NCBI RefSeq assembly: GCF_003255815.1
Contig: NC_037680.1
Coordinates: 13,798,653-13,862,652, forward strand
DNA length: 64,000 nt
Source: Theropithecus gelada
Taxonomy: Eukaryota; Chordata; Mammalia; Primates; Cercopithecidae
Reading direction: 5' to 3'
Shown: one piece after another, positions 44,811 to 55,956 of the stretch
Numbering within the stretch: the stretch's first letter is position 1
Layout of the letters: each line of letters begins with the position of its first letter
The notes under the pieces: generated by a model
What the model was told of the DNA's origin: nothing
Database searches by the model: none
The model's input: the letters and a program-made list of their open reading frames with translations, nothing else
Position numbers and translations under genes: made by a program

Positions 44811-45861
44811 AGGATTCTTATTTAATTCTAAAATTAGAGATAATTAAAGACATAACTCTATTGGAATAATTTCTAGATTGATCGAATTTCAAGAAGTCTG
44901 TTAAAGTTGATGTTAAAGGTCAACTCTAATTTTTCTATAGGACTGGTGTCCTATAGAAGCAACTGTCCCTAATCAGCATTATGTCTCAGTTTATAATAAC
45001 ACTATACATGAAAGGCCTGATTGGGAGAAAAAGTACAAAAATCGAAGCTCAAATAATTAGCTATTTTTAGGGAAAATATCTGTAGGAAAGGTGGTATATT
45101 CAGATGTATCACTTCCTTTATCTTGCAAAGATTGTCAGATAGTTGTACTGCTGGAAGATAAATTTAATTGATGTAGAATTTAACATAATAGTATATGCAA
45201 CTGTAAATAAACCATGCAAGCCTTTAGCTAATAGTTATTACGGACCATGTAATTTCATAAAAGAATTAAATATGGATCAGTTTTCATTTAATGGCAGCCA
45301 ACCACAAAGCGCCACATCTTGATTATAGGACATGCTCCCAGAAAATTGGAAAATAAATCACTATCTAGTCTCTTTTGTATTACCATGGAAAGTAGCTGGA
45401 AAATAATCTATTTTCTGCTTTTGTGTTACTTTAAAAAGTAGCTGTGGCAATAGCCTAAAGGGTTTTGAAGTTTTGGAATGATCTCTATCCAGTGTCTAGG
45501 AAATTGCTGAAGGCCTGCGTGCCACCAATTCCTCCGCTTAGGCACATGGACTACAGGTTATTACAGAAGGTGACTTGCGGTTTTTATCCTGTGTTTGTAC
45601 AAAGTTGGGCTACGTTCAGAAAAAATCAAAGCCTCGGAGTTAATCCCTACAAAGCCCATTTAGTTCCATGCGAGGACGATTTCCTCCACAGTGGGAGTCT
45701 CAACGAGGCCGAGAATAGCATATGCCAGTCGGAGTGACACTTCTCTTTCTCCCTCTCCCCTTTATAGACTGTGTAGTGGCCCTCACTACTGTCCCCTTTA
45801 GCCGTGCCTCAGAACCCACAGTTACATGCTCCACAATATGGAGGCGAATAAGCCTAAATGG
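44811..45861. other. Unique sequence upstream of the UBXN4 promoter
   Basis: No repeat recognised. The 90-codon frame at 45465-45737 has no similarity that I know. This 1 kb is the likely site of distal promoter elements. Confidence 0.5.
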
Positions 45862-45881
45862 ACTACAATTCCCATCATGCC
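45862..45881 (+). promoter_or_regulatory. UBXN4: ZNF143/Staf (SBS) binding motif in UBXN4 promoter
   Basis: The 20-mer actacaattcccatcatgcc closely matches the long SBS consensus ACTACAATTCCC(A/G)(G/N)(A/C)ATGC bound by ZNF143/ZNF76. It lies ~365 bases before the ATG at the upstream edge of the CpG island, as in many housekeeping promoters. That it is bound here is inference. Confidence 0.75.
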
Positions 45882-46040
45882 TCACTGCAGGCGCCGCCGA
45901 CGTGTCGTAGCGGTTACTCATCCTTCCCACTGCCTTCCTCCACTTCCTGGACTGCGCGGCCGGAGGCCTAGCGGGCGCGCGCACGCACCACCGACTCGCC
46001 AACGAGAGAAGGCCCTGGGGCACGAACAGCGACGGGTTGC

Positions 46041-46054
46041 GTCATGTGACGTGG
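46041..46054 (+). promoter_or_regulatory. UBXN4: E-box/M-box overlapping UPRE-like TGACGTGG
   Basis: The string gtcatgtgacgtgg holds TCATGTGA (the M-box recognised by MITF/TFE proteins) and, sharing its last three bases, TGACGTGG at 46047-46054. The latter matches the unfolded-protein-response element core TGACGTG(G/A) bound by ATF6/XBP1. UBXN4/erasin is an ERAD factor reported to be induced by ER stress, so the motif fits the gene's role. Function at this locus is inference. Confidence 0.55.
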
Positions 46055-46246
46055 GGTGTTCTCGCGTGCGCTAGCGCGCGTCTCCGGTTGCCACTGACGG
46101 GCCTGCGCGCTTGTGCTGAGCCGGAGGTGGGGGCCGCACCAGCCGAGGTTGCGGGGGCCGCAGAGCCGGACGAAGACGGAGGGCGGAGCCGGTTCCGGGA
46201 CTGCGGAGACTACACACCGAGCGAGCGCCTGGGCCCGAAGGGAGCG

Positions 46247-46328
46247 ATGCTGTGGTTCCAGGGCGCCATTCCGGCCGCCATCGCGACGGCCAAAAGGAGC
46301 GGCGCGGTCTTCGTGGTGTTCGTGGCAG
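46247..46328 (+). CDS. UBXN4: UBXN4 coding exon 1 (start codon)
   Basis: Translation starts at ATG 46247 in a fair context (G at -3, C at +4) and gives MLWFQGAIPAAIATAKRSGA followed by VFVVFVA, the recognisable N-terminus of UBXN4. The exon holds 27 codons plus one base and ends at donor gtgaag (46329). The frame stays open upstream but contains no earlier ATG, which fixes this start. The peptide matches the first helix and hydrophobic beta strand (AVFVVFVAG) of the N-terminal thioredoxin/UAS-like domain. UBXN4 sits on the cytosolic face of the ER membrane and recruits p97/VCP through a C-terminal UBX domain that lies outside this window. Intron 1 spans 46329-53403. Confidence 0.97.
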
Positions 46329-47760
46329 GTGAAGGAGGCAGGGGCTCGAGAGGCGGCCGGGACACCCCTCCGGCCTACCTTCATCCTCTTGTATACCTCA
46401 GCCGCCGGCCCGCCCTCCCCGAGACGCGGGCGCCTGTCGGCTCGCACAACTGCCACTACTGCCCCGCGCCCCAGGGACGGCTGCGACTCCGCCGCCAGAT
46501 CCCCGACAGGGGCCATGCAGACCCTCAGCGCCCTGTTCCTTCAGGCCCCGGGCGCCCCCAGCCTTTCCTCCGTGCCTGAGAGGCCCGAGCTGCCGGCCCG
46601 TGGCTGTCCCCGGTCCGTTTGAGATACAGCGGGCCTTGCCCCACCGCTGCCTCTCCCGGCACCCGGGCCAGAGGCAGTGTCTGGCCCTGGTCTTCAAAGC
46701 GCCCCGAGCCCCGCCGAAATCTCTCCGCTCGGGGCGAGGGACGCGGCCAGCAGGCCCCAGCCGCCCAGCCCCGCTCGTCGCCCCGAACCTCTCCCCTGCG
46801 CAGCCAGACCCTCGCGACCCTCTGCCTGACGCCCCTCTCTGTCTGCAAGGACCCTCTTTGGGCTGCTTGTACCCCCGTTTCTTTACTACTGTTTAGGTGG
46901 AGGTAGGAACGGGCCATTAGGCAAGCAGTTGGGTTGTAATTAGTTGTGGACGGTCGGGAAGAAAGCTGTGTCATCGATAAGCAACAAAGAGAAACCACCT
47001 GATGTTCACGGTTACTGGTGTTCGTATGTTCCTGAAACGGAAACTTTTGAGCCGAATAGAGGTTTAATTTTTTTTAGTGGCAGTCTTGGTAAGGGATCTA
47101 GTGTGTAATAATGTTGCAAGTTTAAAAAAAAAATCCATTAGTTTCAAAGAAATAGATGTTCAGTCCTTGGTTTCTTCCGTTTATTGTCTTCCTAGGCTAA
47201 AAGCTACACAACTTTGAGATCCTCTATTAACTCATTTACTCTGTGTTGATCTGGGCTGTTTTTCTCCATATTCTCCTGTTTTATTACTGAAATCTTGTAG
47301 ATTTACAGTAAACTCCCTGCCTCTACGGTTCTGCTCATTCTCATTACATGGATCAAATCAATGTTTGTGGCTATTGTTAATTTGAAGTGTATTTCTTCAA
47401 CTATTTTTATTTAATAACGATTTATTCATAATTCACGTCTTTTAATAGCTCTATAACTTTACGCACTGCAGTGAAGAACGAATTACTGAAACGTGAATGT
47501 CATTCAGCATTATTAAATTTGGAATTTATAATTGTTTTGTTACGCTAAATTTTTAGCTCAATGCTGTTTATTAGAAGAGCTTGAGTAGTTCAGATTCTGT
47601 TATGCTGTCTGGGGTTTATATTATACTTTACATAAATTCTGTAATCCTGTAAGAAAAAAATGGATTGAAAATGGAAGGAAAAGTAAATGACACTATGCTT
47701 ATTGTGTACAGTAGTAGGTTTTTGACTACAGTAGGTTTAAAACCTACAGTAGTAGGTTTT
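46329..47760 (+). other. UBXN4: UBXN4 intron 1, first part
   Basis: GC-rich CpG-island continuation to about 46830, then ~900 bases of unique AT-rich DNA without a recognised repeat. Long GC-rich open frames here are compositional. Confidence 0.7.
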
Positions 47761-48072
47761 TTTTTTGTTTTTTTTTTTTTTTTTTTTTTTTGAGACGGAG
47801 TCTCGCTCTGTCACCCAGGCTGGAGTGCAGTGGCCGGATCTCAGCTCACTGCAAGCTCCGCCTCCCGGGTTTACGCCATTCTCCTGCCTCAGCCTCCCGA
47901 GTAGCTGGGACTACAGGCGCCCGCCACCTCGCCCGGCTAAGTTTTTGTATTTTTAGTAGAGACGGGGTTTCACTGTGTTAGCCAGGATGGTCTCGATCTC
48001 CTGACCTCGTGATCCACCCGTCTCGGCCTCCCAAAGTGCTGGGATTACAGGCTTGAGCCACCGCGCCCGGCC
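47761..48072 (-). mobile_element. AluY, Old World monkey type, with target-site duplication
   Basis: Near-consensus, 'ccggatctcagctcactgca' and 'ggcttgagcc'. 'agtagtaggttt' precedes (from 47748) and follows (48073). Confidence 0.95.
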
Positions 48073-48099
48073 AGTAGTAGGTTTTAAATTGTTTTTCTC

Positions 48100-48235
48100 C
48101 TAATATCTCAGTTGATCCTTGCAGTAAATAGAACAGGTTTAATTATCCCCATTTTATAGATTAGGCACTCAGGTCAGCAGTCATAAAGTGACTTCCACTA
48201 GGGTCACAAAAAGGATTTACATGTTGTCTTAACAG
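48100..48235 (+). mobile_element. MIR fragment
   Basis: 'tatccccattttatagatta' then 'agtcataaagtgacttccac' follow the MIR core order. Confidence 0.65.
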
Positions 48236-48555
48236 TCCAATTTTTGGTAGCTTCAAAAAAACTGTCCGCTTTTTTGTTTCTTAAGGAAAAAACTGAACAA
48301 TTTTAAATTGGTGATTTAAATTGGTATAGAAATCAGAAATCTAGGATTATGGTAGTCATGTTTTTGAACAAATGTCCAGACATTCCTAGAAGGCACTCTT
48401 GAGGTGAATTAGTTAATTTAAAAAAAGAAATGAGAGATTTTTATTAACAAATATTAATATTTGGAAGCTGTAGTACAAATTATTGGAATAGTTAAATAAA
48501 GTTATAGGTCTTGCCTTTCGGGGCTTTGTGTGTATATATACTTTCTTCAGTTAAC

Positions 48556-48645
48556 TTTTTAGTGATGATTACATGGTATTCATTATTGTAATGATTACAT
48601 TATATTGTAATTCATCATTGTAATGATGATTACATTATATTCTAA
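48556..48645. repeat. Short AT-rich repeat cluster with dyad symmetry
   Basis: 'attgtaatgattacattata' is repeated about 40 bases later as 'attgtaatgatgattacatt'. Each copy is itself nearly palindromic around 'gtaatgattac'. Confidence 0.6.
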
Positions 48646-49350
48646 ATACATGTAATCTTGAATGTTTGCAGGAAGACTGTTAGCAGTCTCACAAAAAAGT
48701 CTGTCCCTTGACCTGTTCCAAAATACAGCTAGATTTTTTTAGAGTTTAGCCTACTTAGTCCCCAAGACTAAGTAGGATTAGTGTCACTCTAGGAATATGT
48801 AGATACTGGACTCATGAAACCAAAACACTTACAGATTGCTTAGAGCTTTCTTCATGACTTTGAAGCCAGAACTCGTGATTTTCTTAGGTCTGAGACCTCA
48901 GTAATAATATATCAACTTAATGGAAAAATTGAAAGATATCTTTATAGCTGGAAGAAGTGATCTCAAGAGTACACTTCGGTTCATAGAACTATTCAAGTGA
49001 GAAATGTTTCAGGCAAGTTGTCTTTAGTTAGTGATATTTTGATGGATGAATTAAAGAATATTGTGGAGTTGATGTTTGGAGACTGGAGAGATTACTACTA
49101 CTTGAGCCAACAGATTAATATGATTTTTCAAAGTATTGTGGCTGTGTAAAGTAAGTGAAACAGAACGATTTTCATTTAATACCTGGGAAGGTGGAATAAT
49201 CTGACAAGAAGACTGAAATAAAGGTATCTGTTCGCTGGCTAGTGTTGCCAGGTAGGTAGGCTAAACTTTGTTAATGACAGACGCCATTGACTGCCTTTTC
49301 TGGTGAATGTAGACCACAGAAGCCTTTAGGTTTTGAGCAGTTGAGATTTT

Positions 49351-49651
49351 GTTTTTGTTCTTGTTTTTGTTTTGAGATAGAGTCTCGCTCTGTCGCCCAG
49401 GCTGGAGTGCAGTGACACGATCCGAGCTCACTACAACCTCCGCCTCCTGGGTTCAAGCAATTCTCTGCCTCAGCCTCCCAAGTAGCTGGGATTACAAGCA
49501 CCCACCACCACGCCCAGCTAATTTGTGTATTTTTAGTAGAGACTTGGTTTCACCATCTTGGCCAGGCCGGTCTTGAACTCCTGACCTCGTGATCCACCTG
49601 CCTCAGCCTCCCAGAATGCTGGGATTACAGGCATGAGCCACCGCGCCTGGC
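49351..49651 (-). mobile_element. Alu with target-site duplication
   Basis: 'gc(a/g)gttgagatttt' on both sides; (TTTTTG)n tail. Confidence 0.93.
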
Positions 49652-50099
49652 GCGGTTGAGATTTTTTTTACGTCGTAAAGACTGTATGAGGGTCTGCAAC
49701 TCTTTGCTTCTGAGTTCCTGTTGCTCTCTTTAAGTGCCTTCACTTAAGATACTGCTGATACAAAGGATACGATGTTTTCTCCTAAAATCTTAGGCCCACC
49801 TAACTTCATGGTTGATAATTTGATTAAAAATAGGAAAAGAAAGATACCAGAGTTAGCTGACAATCATCCCACTTAGTAGTATTAGGAAAGTTGTCATTGA
49901 GCATTGAGTAATTCCATTCGGCTTTCCACCACTGCTGATCAAGCAGCAGTGGCCACCACTAGGCTGAGTCTAGGACAGACACTGCCAGTGGGGTTGAGAC
50001 TTTTGGGACAGTATAGGTGAAGGAGTGACACACCAGCCTCACAAGAAACAAGATTTATACTTTCAGCTACTTACATGATATCCCTGTTTAGATTCTCCC

Positions 50100-50640
50100 A
50101 GGATTCTCAAGCCTAAACATGTATGTACTGCCCAAACCTGTGTTTCTCTCCCAGTGTTCTGCATCTGAGTGGCACTACCATACATCTTGTTGGATAAACC
50201 ATAAATGTGAGACAGTTATCTTTGAATCTTAACTCTTCAGTCTTGTCTTGAGCTCGGTTGTTCACAACGTTGCCAATCACATAGGCCTTTCCCTACAGAC
50301 GTGTTCCTTCTGCATGGTGAATTCTTCTGGCTCTTGGCATGACTGAACTCTTTCATCCTTTAGATTTTAGCTTAACTGTCACCTCAGAGAGGGCTTCTCT
50401 GACCATTATAAAGAGTTCTCTGGTTACTTTCTCTCATAGTTTTCTTTTTCATAGCATTTATTACTGTAATTATGTATAGTGTCTATTTGTTTAAAAATTT
50501 TGTATATCATTAGATTTTAAGCTCTGTTGAAGGCAGACAGTGTGTCATTTGGTTTATATTTAGTATACAGTTCAATGTCTAGAACAAAATAAATGTGCAA
50601 TAAAATAGTGAACATATAAAAGAATGAATGGAAAGAATTT
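50100..50640 (+). mobile_element. L2 3' fragment
   Basis: 'cacctcagagagggcttctc', 'catagcatttattactgtaa' and 'gaaggcagacagtgtgtcat' are L2 3' landmarks in sense order. Confidence 0.7.
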
Positions 50641-50899
50641 CTCACTCTTCACAGCCTTCTCTGAGAAGTGTTTGTAGTAAGAATGTTCCCATACAGTTAT
50701 TTTTCTTTGGTAGGTGAGTCATTTATTTGGAATCTTACAACTCTCCTCATCCAATGGTTTCTGAAGATGCATTCAGAGTGATCTCACTTGCAAATAGTAA
50801 CTTCTCGTTATTTTGCATCTTCAGCATCTGGGAGTCTGCAAATGGAGCATTCTTAATGGAGCATTTGATCTGTGGATGCATTCTAGTCCTGTTTACTTT

Positions 50900-51271
50900 T
50901 TTTTTTTTTAGATGGAGTGTCGCTCTGCCGCCAGGCTGGAGTGCAGTGGTGCAATCTCGGCTCACTACAATCTCCACCTCCCTAGTTCAAGCGATTCTCC
51001 TGCCTCAGCCTCCCGAGTAACTGGTACTACAGGCATGTGCCACCACACCCGGCTAATTTTTTGTATTTTTAGGAGAGACGGGGTTTCACCGTGTCAGCCA
51101 GAATAGTCTCAGTCTCCTGACCTCGTGATCCGCTCGCCTTGGCCTCCCGAAGTGCTGGGATTACAGGCGTGAGCCACCGTGCCGGGCTGGTCTAGATCTC
51201 TTGACCTTGTGATCTACCCACCTCGGCCTCCCAAAGTGCTGGGATTGCAGGCATGAGCCACTGCGCCTGGC
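50900..51271 (-). mobile_element. Alu plus partial second left arm
   Basis: A complete Alu (50900-51187) is followed by another copy of the consensus 5' ~85 bases (51188-51271). '(c/t)(c/t)gtttacttt' flanks the whole, so this is one insertion with a partial tandem or a nested event. Confidence 0.9.
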
Positions 51272-51424
51272 CCCGTTTACTTTTACGTGGCCAAATTTCT
51301 CAAACTCCTATTTCTGGTATTCCTAATCTCATCTAGTAAAATATATTCAAATAAACAGCATTAGAGGCAATTATTATAGGCATGCCATCATACTTAACTA
51401 TATTAGGCATTTAGCGACTCCACA

Positions 51425-52065
51425 GAGTACTTACTGAGTGTCTACTGTATTGTTTTGTAGGGATTTTAGTGTTATCAGTAAATAAAATGGAACCAATCCT
51501 TGCCTTCATGGAACCTTCATTCTAGTTAGGGGAGACAGATACTAGTAAACATAATTAAAAATGCATAATATATTGGAAGGTGATAAGTAATACAGAAAAA
51601 CAGAACAGGAGATAAGAGAGCTTTGGGAATGTCTTGAGTGTAATTTTAAAGTGAGTGATTAGGGAAGTTGTAATACTAAAGTGAGTGATTAAGTGTCAGC
51701 TTTATTGAGCTGATATTTGAGCAAAGTTTTAAGGGAGTTGGAAGTTAACCATGTAGTTATTTGGGAGAATAACATTACAGGCAGAGGAAACAACTAGTAC
51801 AAAGACCTTATAGCTGGAGTGTCTTTCATATTTGAGGAATAGAAGGAAAAAATAACAAGAAAGGAAAAAGGGATGAGGTCACAGAAGTAGTTGGAGGCCT
51901 GATGTGTGGGGCTTGTAGCCCCCTGTAAGGACTTTGGCTTTTACTCTGAGGAAAATGGGGAGCCATTGTGTGATCTAAGCAGAGAGATGATATGATCTTT
52001 TTTTTTTAAGAGAAGGTTGCTGTGTTAAGAATAGACTTAGCAGGAAGACCAGTTTGGAGGCTTTT
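51425..52065 (-). mobile_element. L2 fragment
   Basis: 'aaggactttggcttttactc', 'ggggagccattgtgtgatct' and 'gcagaggaaacaactagtac' follow the reverse complement of L2. Confidence 0.7.
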
Positions 52066-52265
52066 ACTAGGCTTCTAGGTGAGATGTGATAGCTTGGATC
52101 AGGGTAGCAGTAGTGGAGGTGGTAAGAAATAGTTACATTATTGATGTATTTTGGAGATAGGTCAGTTACAATCAAGGAAAACTAAAGTTTTTGGCTTGAG
52201 AACTGAAAGGATGGAGTTACCATAAACGAATAACTGCAGTGAAGAAGGCTAAGGTGCATTAAATT

Positions 52266-52476
52266 GGCCTGGCCAACATAGTGAAACCCCGTTTCTACTA
52301 AAAATACAAAAGCCGGTCGTGGTGGCGGGCACCTGTAATTCCAGCTACTCAGGAGGCTGAGGCAGGAGAATCTCTTGAACCCGGGAGGCAGAGATTGCAG
52401 TGAGCCAAGATCGCGCTGTTGCACTGCAGCCTGGGCAACAAGAGTAAAACTCCATCTCAAAAAAAAAAAAAAAAGA
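52266..52476 (+). mobile_element. 5'-truncated Alu
   Basis: Starts at 'ggcctggccaacatagtgaa'; 16-base A tail. Confidence 0.92.
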
Positions 52477-52764
52477 TACAGAACATTTTCAGCATTCTAG
52501 AAGGCTCCTTCATGCTCTTTCTCAGTTGGTGGTACCCTTCCCCTCTATGAAGGTAGCCACTATACTGAATTCCATCACCATAGATTAGTTATAGTTTAGC
52601 CTACCTTTTATAATTAGCATACCTACAATAAAAGGCAAGTCTAAAATTGCAAACAGAATTGTACCTGCCTCTGTCTACATTGGAGGAATTTTGGAGTATA
52701 AATGCTGTGGAGTGGAGATGTTGAACTCAACAGAAAGGTGCCACATAAAGGACAGATAACAAAC

Positions 52765-53048
52765 TTTTTTTTCCCTCTCTGTATAGACAGTCTCACTCTC
52801 TTGCCTAGGCTGGAGTGCAGTGGGGCGATCTCAGCTCACTGCAGCCTCTACCTTCCGAGTTCAAGTGATTCTCCTGCCTCAGCCTCCCATGTAGCTGGTA
52901 TTACAGACATGTGCCACCACACCCAGCTAAGTAGAAACGGGGTTTCACCATATTGGCCAGTCTGGTCTCGAACTCCTGACCTCAGGCGGTCTACCCGCCT
53001 TGGCCTCCCAAAGTGCTGGGATTATAGGCGCGAACCACTGCACCCAGC
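52765..53048 (-). mobile_element. Alu with small internal deletion
   Basis: The linker is shortened at 'cacccagctaagtagaaacg'; otherwise full-length. Confidence 0.92.
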
Positions 53049-53403
53049 CTGCAACTTTTAATTTTCTAAAATCTCATGTACAAAAGCCCAAATAGGCACT
53101 GCACATTTCTGCCTATGACTACTTATTGTTGTGGTACTTTTCACATCATAATTTAGATGACTTCTTTTATGAAATACTTTGTGTCATTTAAATACTCCAA
53201 TGTAGTTTGTTTTCATTGCTCTTCATGATGTGAACTATGTATGCAGTCACACTTTTCATTTAGTGGAAAATTCAGTTTTCAAATTTGGCAGAAAGTAGTA
53301 TAGGTGGGATTATATTTTATTTGAAGTTTTCGTTTTCCAGGGAAAAAGAATTTGCAATCAGCAGATCCTGGCCTGGTATAAGAATTTTTTAAATGTTCTA
53401 CAG

Positions 53404-53506
53404 GTGATGATGAACAGTCTACACGGATGGCTGCAAGTTGGGAAGATGATAAAGTTACAGAAGCATCTTCAAACAGTTTTGTTGCTATTAAAATCGATAC
53501 CAAAAG
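53404..53506 (+). CDS. UBXN4: UBXN4 coding exon 2
   Basis: The acceptor 'aaatgttctacag' ends at 53403 and the donor is gtttgt at 53507, a weak site (GTTTGT rather than GTAAGT). The exon is 103 nt and spans residues 28-62, with split codons at both ends. The peptide is DDEQSTRMAASWEDDKVTEA then SSNSFVAIKIDTK. It continues the thioredoxin-like fold: the loop after strand 1, where a true thioredoxin would carry its CxxC, here reads GDDEQSTRMAASW with no cysteine, so no redox activity is expected. FVAIKID forms the next strand. Confidence 0.97.
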
Positions 53507-53601
53507 GTTTGTTTATGTTTTAATATTTTATTAGTTTTAAAATTTATAGTATTATCTTTGATTTATAGTGATACTCTTGGACTGTAAGAATGTTGATGTT
53601 G

Positions 53602-53869
53602 GGCTGGGCACGTCTAGCACTTTGGGAGACTGAGGTGGGAGGATCGCTTGAGCCCAGGAGTTAGAGACAAGCCTGGGCAATGTAGTGAGACCCTGTCTCT
53701 ACAAAAAATAATACCATTAGGAGTGGGATGTGTGCCTGTGGTCCTAGCTACTTGGGAGGCTGACGGGAGGATCACTTGGTCCCTGAAGATTGGGACTACA
53801 GTGAGCTGTGATCATGCCACTGCACTGCAGCCTGGGTGACAGAGTCAAACTCTATCTTAAAAAAAAAAA
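53602..53869 (+). mobile_element. Alu (AluJ-like)
   Basis: Diverged, lacks part of the first 30 bases; begins 95 bases after UBXN4 exon 2. Confidence 0.9.
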
Positions 53870-53876
53870 GAATGTA

Positions 53877-54506
53877 GGCCAGGCACAGTGGCTCATGCTG
53901 GTAATCCCAGAACTTTGAGAGGCCAAGACAGGCAGATCACTTGAGGTCAGGAGTTTGAAACCAGTCTGGGCAACACAGTGAGACCCTGTCTCTACTAAAA
54001 AAAAAAAAAAAAAATACAAAAATTAGCCAGATGTGGTGGCACATGCCTGTAATCCCAACTACTTGGGAGGCTGAGGTAAGAGGATCACCTGAGCCCAGGA
54101 GGTTGAAATTGAGGCTGCAGGCCGGGCGCGGTGGCTCAAGCCTGTAATCTCAGCACTTTGGGAGGCCGAGACGGGCGGATCACGAGGTCAGGAGATCAAG
54201 ACCATCCTGGCTAACATGGTGAAACCCCGTCTCTACTAAAAAATACAAAAAACTAGCCGGGCGAGGTGGCGGGCGCCTGTAGTCCCGGCTACTTGGGAGG
54301 CTGAGGCAGGAGAATCGCTTGAACCCAGGAGGCGGAGCTTGCAGTGAGCTGAGATCTGGCCACTGCACTCCGGCCTGGGCGACAGAGCAAGACTCTGTCT
54401 CAAAAAAAAAAAAAAAAAAAGAAATTGAGGCTGCAGTGAGCTGTGACTGCACCACTGCACTATAGCCCGGGCGAGAGAGCAAGTCTGTCTCAAAAAAAAA
54501 AAAAAA
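53877..54506 (+). mobile_element. Older Alu split by a young AluY
   Basis: The left and most of the right arm are 53877-54120; it resumes 54421-54506. Confidence 0.93.
54121..54420 (+). mobile_element. Young AluY, Old World monkey type, nested in an Alu
   Basis: 'ggctcaagcctg' and 'aaaaactagccgggcgagg'. Perfect 16-base duplication gaaattgaggctgcag at 54105-54120 and 54421-54436. Confidence 0.96.
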
Positions 54507-54854
54507 GAATGTTATGTTTTTGGATATCTAAGGCATATTAGGAACTTAAATTCTAACTGCCATTTGCTAAATGCATCATGAATCCTGCTGAAAAAACTTC
54601 AAGCTTTCCTAGTCTACCAAGCAGCCATCTAACATGTACCAGGAATGCAAAAAGAACAGTGATCTCCAGCTTCTAAAAACTTGGAAGTAATGGTAAATCA
54701 TACATTGAATATCTCTGAGAGGTTGATCACTCACTGTTTTGAATCCTATTTTTGGGAATGGAGTCATTTAATCAATAGAAATAAGGACATTTGTATGTTC
54801 CTCACAGTGCCTGATGTCCACAAGACTGTTTTGTTTCTCCATTCCTCCTCTCCA

Positions 54855-55500
54855 TCTTTTAAAATAATTTTTATTATAGGAAGTTTCAAACATATATGAA
54901 AGTAATGTAACAGTGTAATGTACCCCATGTACTTGTCTACTAGCTTTGGTAATTAATTCATGGTCAGTCTTGTTTCATCTGTACCCCCACCCATTTCCAC
55001 TCAATCCAAATAATTTTTAAACAAATCACAGTCACTGTATCACTTCATCTATAAATATTTTAGTATGTCTCCGAAATACAAGGATTGTGAATTTTTTAAA
55101 CATAACTATAATATTAATACTTCACAAACTAATAATTCTTTAATATCAGATAACCAGCCAGTGTTCTACTTTTCAGTTGTCTCTTCAAAGTCATAGTTTT
55201 ATTTCTTTATTGCAGTTTTTTAGTTCAAAATTATTCAAGGGCCACACATTGGGATGCATTGATTTCTCTCAGTATGTAGGCCTCTCCTCCAACTCCCCTG
55301 CTCTTTGGAATTTGTATTTTAAAGACACCAGATCATTTTTTCTATACATTTGTTCTGTGGTTTCCTCCCGTCTGGATTTTGTTGACTGCATCGTGTTAGT
55401 GTCAAGTTGGTTCTTTCCTGTTTTCTGTAAATTGATAGGTAGATTCAGGTTTGTTTCCCCTCCCCCATCCTGTCCTAAGACTACTTCATAGATAGTAATG
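54855..55500. mobile_element. Unclassified old interspersed repeat (LINE-like)
   Basis: 'aagtttcaaacatatatgaa..gtaatgtaccccatgtact' is a phrase shared with 12905-13080 and 59073-59145, so these are members of one dispersed family. I cannot name it with certainty. Confidence 0.5.
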
Positions 55501-55574
55501 TGTCTTCTGTCAGAAGACAGATGCCCTCTTTTCTCTTTATGACATTAGCAGCTATCAGTGATCATTACCTAAAA

Positions 55575-55713
55575 ACATTATTATTTATTTTTTTCTTTTA
55601 AGCAAGATTTCACTATGTTGCCCAGGCTGGTCTTAAAATATTGCACCGAAGAGATCCTCCCATCTCAGCCTCCCAAATAGCTCTAGTTACAGGCATGCTT
55701 CACTGTGCCTGGT
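55575..55713 (-). mobile_element. Alu monomer
   Basis: Single-arm, strongly diverged, ending 'cactgtgcctggtg'. Confidence 0.8.
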
Positions 55714-55833
55714 GCTGAAAACATTAATTCATTAGCACTTTCAAAGTGGTATTCCTGTCCTTTTAATTTTGATAATAGCAGAATGAATAATGTGTTTGAA
55801 AATCACTGTCAAGATTAAAACATTCAGAAATTT

Positions 55834-55956
55834 CTACTCGGGAGGCTGAGGCAGGAGAGTGCTGTGAACCCGGGAGGCAGAGCTTGCAGTGAGCCGAGAT
55901 TGTGCCGCACTCCAGCCTGGGCAACAGAGCAAGACTCTGTCTCAAAAAAAGAAAAA
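55834..55956 (+). mobile_element. 5'-truncated Alu with target-site duplication
   Basis: Only the last ~100 bases of Alu plus tail; attcagaaatttc-type duplication at 55822-55833 and from 55957. Confidence 0.94.

Larger units (their letters stand above)
45885..46850. promoter_or_regulatory. UBXN4: CpG island and TATA-less promoter of UBXN4
   Basis: GC content and CpG frequency rise abruptly at about 45885 and fall after about 46830; the rest of the window is CpG-poor outside young Alus. Within it are an ETS-type site (cacttcctgg, 45941-45950), an overlapping E-box and UPRE-like element (46041-46054), the presumed start site (not mappable here, probably 45950-46150), exon 1 and the beginning of intron 1. 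The nearest TATA-like string (tttataga near 45762) is too far upstream to be convincing. Confidence 0.85.

Noticed and set aside
46037..46246. Open frame continuous with UBXN4 upstream of its ATG
   Set aside because: The frame starts at TTG and contains no ATG before 46247. It is simply GC-rich 5' UTR lacking stops.
46113..46906. Alternative-frame + strand ORFs through exon 1 and intron 1
   Set aside because: Shadow frames of the CpG island; low-complexity Arg/Pro/Ala composition.
45968..46998. Long minus-strand frames of 99-182 codons over the CpG island
   Set aside because: High GC content makes stop codons rare on both strands; no domain, splice or homology support.
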